Positions 60,915 through 64,000 of a stretch of DNA of 64,000 bases are shown in pieces; position 1 is the stretch's first letter, and each line of letters starts with the position of its first letter. Origin of the DNA: Sipunculus nudus (taxonomy: Eukaryota > Annelida > Sipuncula > Golfingiida > Sipunculidae); NCBI GenBank assembly GCA_026874595.1, contig CM049318.1, forward strand, positions 33,563,956-33,627,955, read 5' to 3'. Made by a program: the position numbers and the translations under genes. The notes beneath the pieces are model-generated. The model was not told the origin of the DNA. It did not search any database and worked only from the letters and a program-made list of their open reading frames with translations.

Positions 60915-61700
60915 GTTTCATTTTTTTATTATATTAAACGTTTTAAGGATAGATAGAATGTTTTTAGATTAAAGCGTGAAATGAAAACTGGATGATGTAA
61001 TAGTTACCCATCCGCTGATTCCGGTTAAGGAAATCTACGATTGCATACTTTTCAGCGTATGTTTCTATGGCAACAAGTTTTGATGTCATCTGATGGCAAG
61101 AGGCTGACGCTTCGTACCAACTACTTTTGTGCATGCCCAGGTAATAGCAAGATGATCTCTTTTCCCATTCCAAGTGTTCGAACTCTACAGGGCAGTTTTT
61201 ACCTTATGGTAAAAAAATGTTAACAGAGTTTATTTAGTCTTTTTTTTCTTATAATGGACAGCTGACTACAAAAAGACCAAACTGAAATATTTAAAATTTC
61301 AAAATAAAACAAAAACGATCAAAATTAATATAGTTGTATATTCTTATATTCGACCTGAGCTTTATTCTGACCTTTAATATGAATTAAAAAAAAAATTAAG
61401 CCTTCCAAATTTTACAAATCATTTCCGTTACATATTCTTTGCTGTGATATGTTACCCTGGCAACTGTGGACCATAATTATGCCCATATGCACGGTTTAAC
61501 AAAAATGTGCTGTTTTCCCTGGGATATCTCTAATAAATCGATCTTCACACGTTTTTAAAGTGAAAAATGACAGGTTTTATTCTCATGTAACTTGAGCATA
61601 AGATTCAGTTAGTAAAGCCATGCAGGTGTTAAAACGTGCAATATATACCGTATACAGGACGCACAAATAATACAGCAAACGTAAGGTATATGTTCAGCAT
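58754..61700 (-). CDS. C-type lectin membrane protein with 15-residue repeat stalk (copy 3, 5 exons, 532 aa)
   Basis: Exons in transcript order: 61649-61700 (signal peptide MLNIYLTFAVLFVRPVY), 61008-61202 and 60648-60852 (C-type lectin domain), 60290-60342 (53 bp), 58754-59847. The sum is 1599 nt in one open frame. The acceptor at 59848-59849 was chosen because it keeps phase and is conserved in copy 2. The lectin domain (about 20-150) has six Cys as in the long form, plus SSCYYLG, SCHQMTSKLVAIET, YWTSG and FICEF. The usual Ca/sugar-binding EPN/QPD and WND triplets are not seen, so classical sugar binding is doubtful. A stalk rich in Thr, Pro and Glu (about 170-440; units like EDTTREPESTTPSVP) suggests O-glycosylation. 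One membrane segment (about 485-507) and a 25-residue basic tail end the protein. Likely a surface receptor or mucin-like lectin; ligand unknown. Confidence 0.85.
59090..59660. repeat. Diverged 45-bp repeats in copy 3 stalk
   Basis: About a dozen units spaced 45 bases (or 45 plus small insertions), each containing a version of 'ggtggtgtcttctggg'. They are much less uniform than in copies 1 and 2. Confidence 0.85.
60859..60911. repeat. (AT)n microsatellite at a splice acceptor
   Basis: The TA tract ends five bases before the acceptor AG of lectin exon b (acceptor at 60853-60854, minus strand). Confidence 0.95.
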
Positions 61701-61771
61701 CTGAAACAAATCCAAACTGTAAAGTAAATATTAATAATAAAATTATAATAATACAATTATGAAATTAATAA

Positions 61772-61777
61772 CGATAC

Positions 61778-61875
<98 letters not shown>
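61772..61875. repeat. (AAT)n / (ATT)n palindromic microsatellite
   Basis: AAT repeats switch to ATT repeats near 61846, so the tract is self-complementary. Confidence 0.95.
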
Positions 61876-61876
<1 letters not shown>

Positions 61877-62269
61877 TTTATTTTTTATATAGCTTAAGTA
61901 TCTTTACAATAATAGTTCAGCTGCGCTGCACATAAGGCATAAAATATACATTAAAATGAACATAACATTAGTATTAAAAATATAACTGATAAAACATACA
62001 TTTAAACCAAACAGTATAACATTTTCTGAAAAAAAATATTTTTCAAGAAGACAATTAAAATCATTTACTCAAATTAAAAATCTGATGTATCTTTTAAAAT
62101 GTCGTATCAGTTTATCACAACCAACAATTATATATGCTCAAATCATTGTCTAAGCTTCAAACAACAAACTAGTGCAAGTGACTATTTTATTTGAATTCAA
62201 AATACAATGGGCCGTAGGAATAAATTTATTGAAAAACGAATTTAAGGAATTGCTTCGTAACTTAAATTT

Positions 62270-62277
62270 ACGCCCTA
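62270..62277. repeat. 8-bp target duplication, left
   Basis: ACGCCCTA; 7 of 8 bases match ACGCCCTT at 63343-63350. Confidence 0.75.
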
Positions 62278-62800
62278 TAGAGGTGCGGTCCATACAATCA
62301 CATGAGCGGGCCGGGCCTGGTCCGGTCCACCTTTGGCGGTCCAGTCCAGTAAGTAGACCGGTCCAAGCGGTCCGACAGTTGATTGAAAGACCATTAAAAT
62401 TAATTATAATTGTAGTTTTTTATTCTGCTTTATTCTACATAATGTTTTCATTTGAAAATGTACATGTTACCGAAAATCACATTCCCAGAAAACCATGCCA
62501 TAAATGTATAATAACCTATACGTGAATACTTATATCAGGGTTTGATTTTTAAGGACACATTTGCAATGACAATCTTTTTGAATAATTTGACAAAAGAGGG
62601 ATATTTTGTGTTACTTTGTCTAACTATGCGGGGAATATTGGGTAGAATATAAAGCAAATTGTGCAGAGTAGGGCGAGCTGATCTAAAATATTTGCTGGGC
62701 GGGATGGCTGCGGGCTGACGTTAGTTGTATAGTGAATGAGTGGTTTAAGTGCGAATTGAAAAAAAAACTTATTAATCTATTGTTGACGGTTTAATATAGA

Positions 62801-62835
<35 letters not shown>

Positions 62836-62852
62836 CCTATGTATTTAATATA

Positions 62853-62927
<75 letters not shown>

Positions 62928-63342
62928 CTTATTACACTTTTATACAGAGAAAAAGCATCAGCATTGTGCAACACAGAAGGGCACTATGAGTCTTAGCTGA
63001 ACTTGTTACTTTACTCATAAGTCTAATAACAAAAAAATGACCTTTTAAGTGTTACTCAAAGGCCAAAAATATAAAATAATACACGTATATAATACTACAT
63101 CTGTCATATCTTTAAATACATTTTAGGTAGCTATGTAGTATTCCTTTGAGAAGCTTATTTCACCTTGTTCATAATAAGATTTGTAGGTTGAAAATATGTT
63201 ATATGTTTTATACCTTTGAAAAATTGTAGAGCGGTCGGTCCAAGGTAAGTGTTCGGGTATTTTGTGTTAGCGGTGCGGTCTGGTCTGGTCCAGCCCAAAA
63301 TTGTGGACGGGGCCGGTCCAAGCGGTCCGGTACGTACCTCTA
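62278..63342. mobile_element. hAT-type non-autonomous element, 1065 bp
   Basis: Begins TAGAGGTGCGGTCC and, read in reverse from the right, TAGAGGTACGTACC, typical of hAT ends, with an 8-bp target duplication (one mismatch). Both subterminal regions carry many 'ggtccggtcc'/'aagcggtcc' motifs. The centre holds two long (AT)n tracts (62801-62832 and 62850-62921). No transposase. Confidence 0.85.
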
Positions 63343-63350
63343 ACGCCCTT
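63343..63350. repeat. 8-bp target duplication, right
   Basis: ACGCCCTT; compare 62270-62277. Confidence 0.75.
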
Positions 63351-63414
63351 TATCAAAATATGCCTTGTATCACGACGCGAGTTTGGTTTTTGCCAGGTGG
63401 AAAAGTGATAGAGT

Positions 63415-63424
63415 TTACTCAAGT
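63415..63424. repeat. SINE target duplication, left
   Basis: TTACTCAAGT, repeated at 63692-63701. Confidence 0.8.
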
Positions 63425-63691
63425 GGTGTAATGGTTCGGATGCCTGGCTCATAATCGAGAGGTCATGAGTTCGAATCCCGGTCAGCCTAGACCCTTGGGC
63501 AAGGTCCCAACTGCAAGTGTGTCATGTCCACTCATCAGTAGAAATGGGTACCTGTTATTACTGGGAAGGTAACCTGCGATGGACTGGAGAGTTACGCTCC
63601 TGAGTGACTTCACGCTAAAGAAAACGGGATAAGCTCTGGTCTGATGATTAATTGTGGTATGCTCGGGTACAAAAGCCCAACAGACTTCAAC
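63425..63691 (+). mobile_element. tRNA-derived SINE, second family
   Basis: The head has a box A-like GGTGTAATGGTTCGGATGCC and a box B-like ATGAGTTCGAATCCC, then a body with 'cccttgggcaaggtccc', 'aatgggtacctg' and 'ggtaacctgcgatggactgg'. These body motifs resemble the conserved central domains of several metazoan SINE superfamilies; which one was not determined. Perfect 10-bp repeats flank it. It differs from the SINE at 8737. Confidence 0.85.
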
Positions 63692-63701
63692 TTACTCAAG
63701 T
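63692..63701. repeat. SINE target duplication, right
   Basis: TTACTCAAGT, identical to 63415-63424. Confidence 0.8.
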
Positions 63702-64000
63702 TGTCAAGCATGTAGTGGCTCAACTAGCTGCTGGTGATATGACAGCTTCTGACGGCGTTTATTATGCCTGGCACGTTTCTTCAGATATGCATATGTATGG
63801 GAGTCTTTATTGCCGGTGGACTATAGCTGCATAGAGGACGATGGAAATACACATCAGTGGCCGTAATGTTAAAAAATGCTTTGAATTTAAATAGTTCAAT
63901 GGAGACGTGCTCTGATATGACTTTCAGTATTGCTAAATAAAACAGTTAACGGTTTCTGAGTTGATTATGTACAAAATATTGACACCGAGGATGTGGGTAA

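Larger units (their letters stand above)
63345..63834 (+). pseudogene. Unidentified reading frame interrupted by a SINE
   Basis: Removing the SINE and one copy of its target duplication gives a continuous frame: the segment to 63424 ends ...LPGGKVIEFTQ and the segment from 63692 continues VVKHVVAQLAAGDMTASDG to a stop at 63834, followed by AATAAA at about 63936. I do not recognise the protein. It might be the last exon of a gene or a fragment of another mobile element. The left border is set only by the hAT element. Confidence 0.35.

Noticed and set aside
62172-62525. 117-aa plus-strand frame
   Set aside because: Its second half is translation of the hAT element; the first half does not join in frame to the sequence right of the element.
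63425-63500. A tRNA gene near the right end
   Set aside because: Same reasoning: a SINE body and 10-bp target repeats surround it.

Overview
The window looks like AT-rich nuclear DNA from an animal, most likely a marine invertebrate and probably a mollusc. That placement is inferred from intron-split genes, dense small transposons, tRNA-derived SINEs, many (AT)n tracts and mollusc-style LINE remnants, not from a taxonomic marker. There is no bacterial-type operon, rRNA gene, CRISPR array or convincing free-standing tRNA gene. All recognisable host genes lie on the minus strand.

Region 1 (about 0.4-34.1 kb) is a cluster of flavin-containing monooxygenase (FMO) genes. Two copies can be assembled completely from five exons with GT/AG borders and matching phases: copy B (14162-19134, 560 aa) and copy C (29888-34104, 562 aa). 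Copy A (3790-7204) is a pseudogene: exon-1 donor lost, most of exon 2 and the start of exon 3 deleted, frameshifts in exon 3, exon-5 acceptor lost. Two further scraps are an exon-3 piece at 365-541 and an exon-1 piece at 26722-26803. Copies A and B sit in a tandem segmental duplication that includes both flanks. Comparing them gives empty and occupied sites for several transposons: a LINE and a TA-flanked element in A; two solo LTRs, a 206-bp MITE and a 756-bp hAT-like MITE in B. A degenerate Ty3/gypsy piece upstream of B carries the same LTR and so assigns the family.

Region 2 (34.3-40.8 kb) holds short tandem duplications, a conserved interspersed repeat and a decayed LINE (37890-39690).

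Region 3 (40.8-61.7 kb) holds a second family in three copies, a probable type I membrane C-type lectin: signal peptide, C-type lectin domain in two exons, a 53-bp exon, a Thr/Pro/Glu-rich stalk of 15-residue (45-bp) repeats, one membrane segment and a short basic tail. Copy 3 (58754-61700, 532 aa when joined) appears intact. Copy 2 (45992-51659) has stops in the lectin and stalk. Copy 1 (40770-42546) has no lectin exons and a broken tail, yet has the longest and most uniform repeat array. Two 699-bp copies of a DNA transposon with perfect 9-bp target duplications (44694-45392, 56543-57241), a foldback element and a 1-kb dispersed repeat lie among them.

Region 4 (61.7-64 kb) has a hAT-type element with an 8-bp target duplication and a SINE with a 10-bp one, the SINE sitting in a short unidentified reading frame.

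The two host families have no evident functional link; FMO is an ER-membrane oxidase and the lectin family a probable surface receptor.
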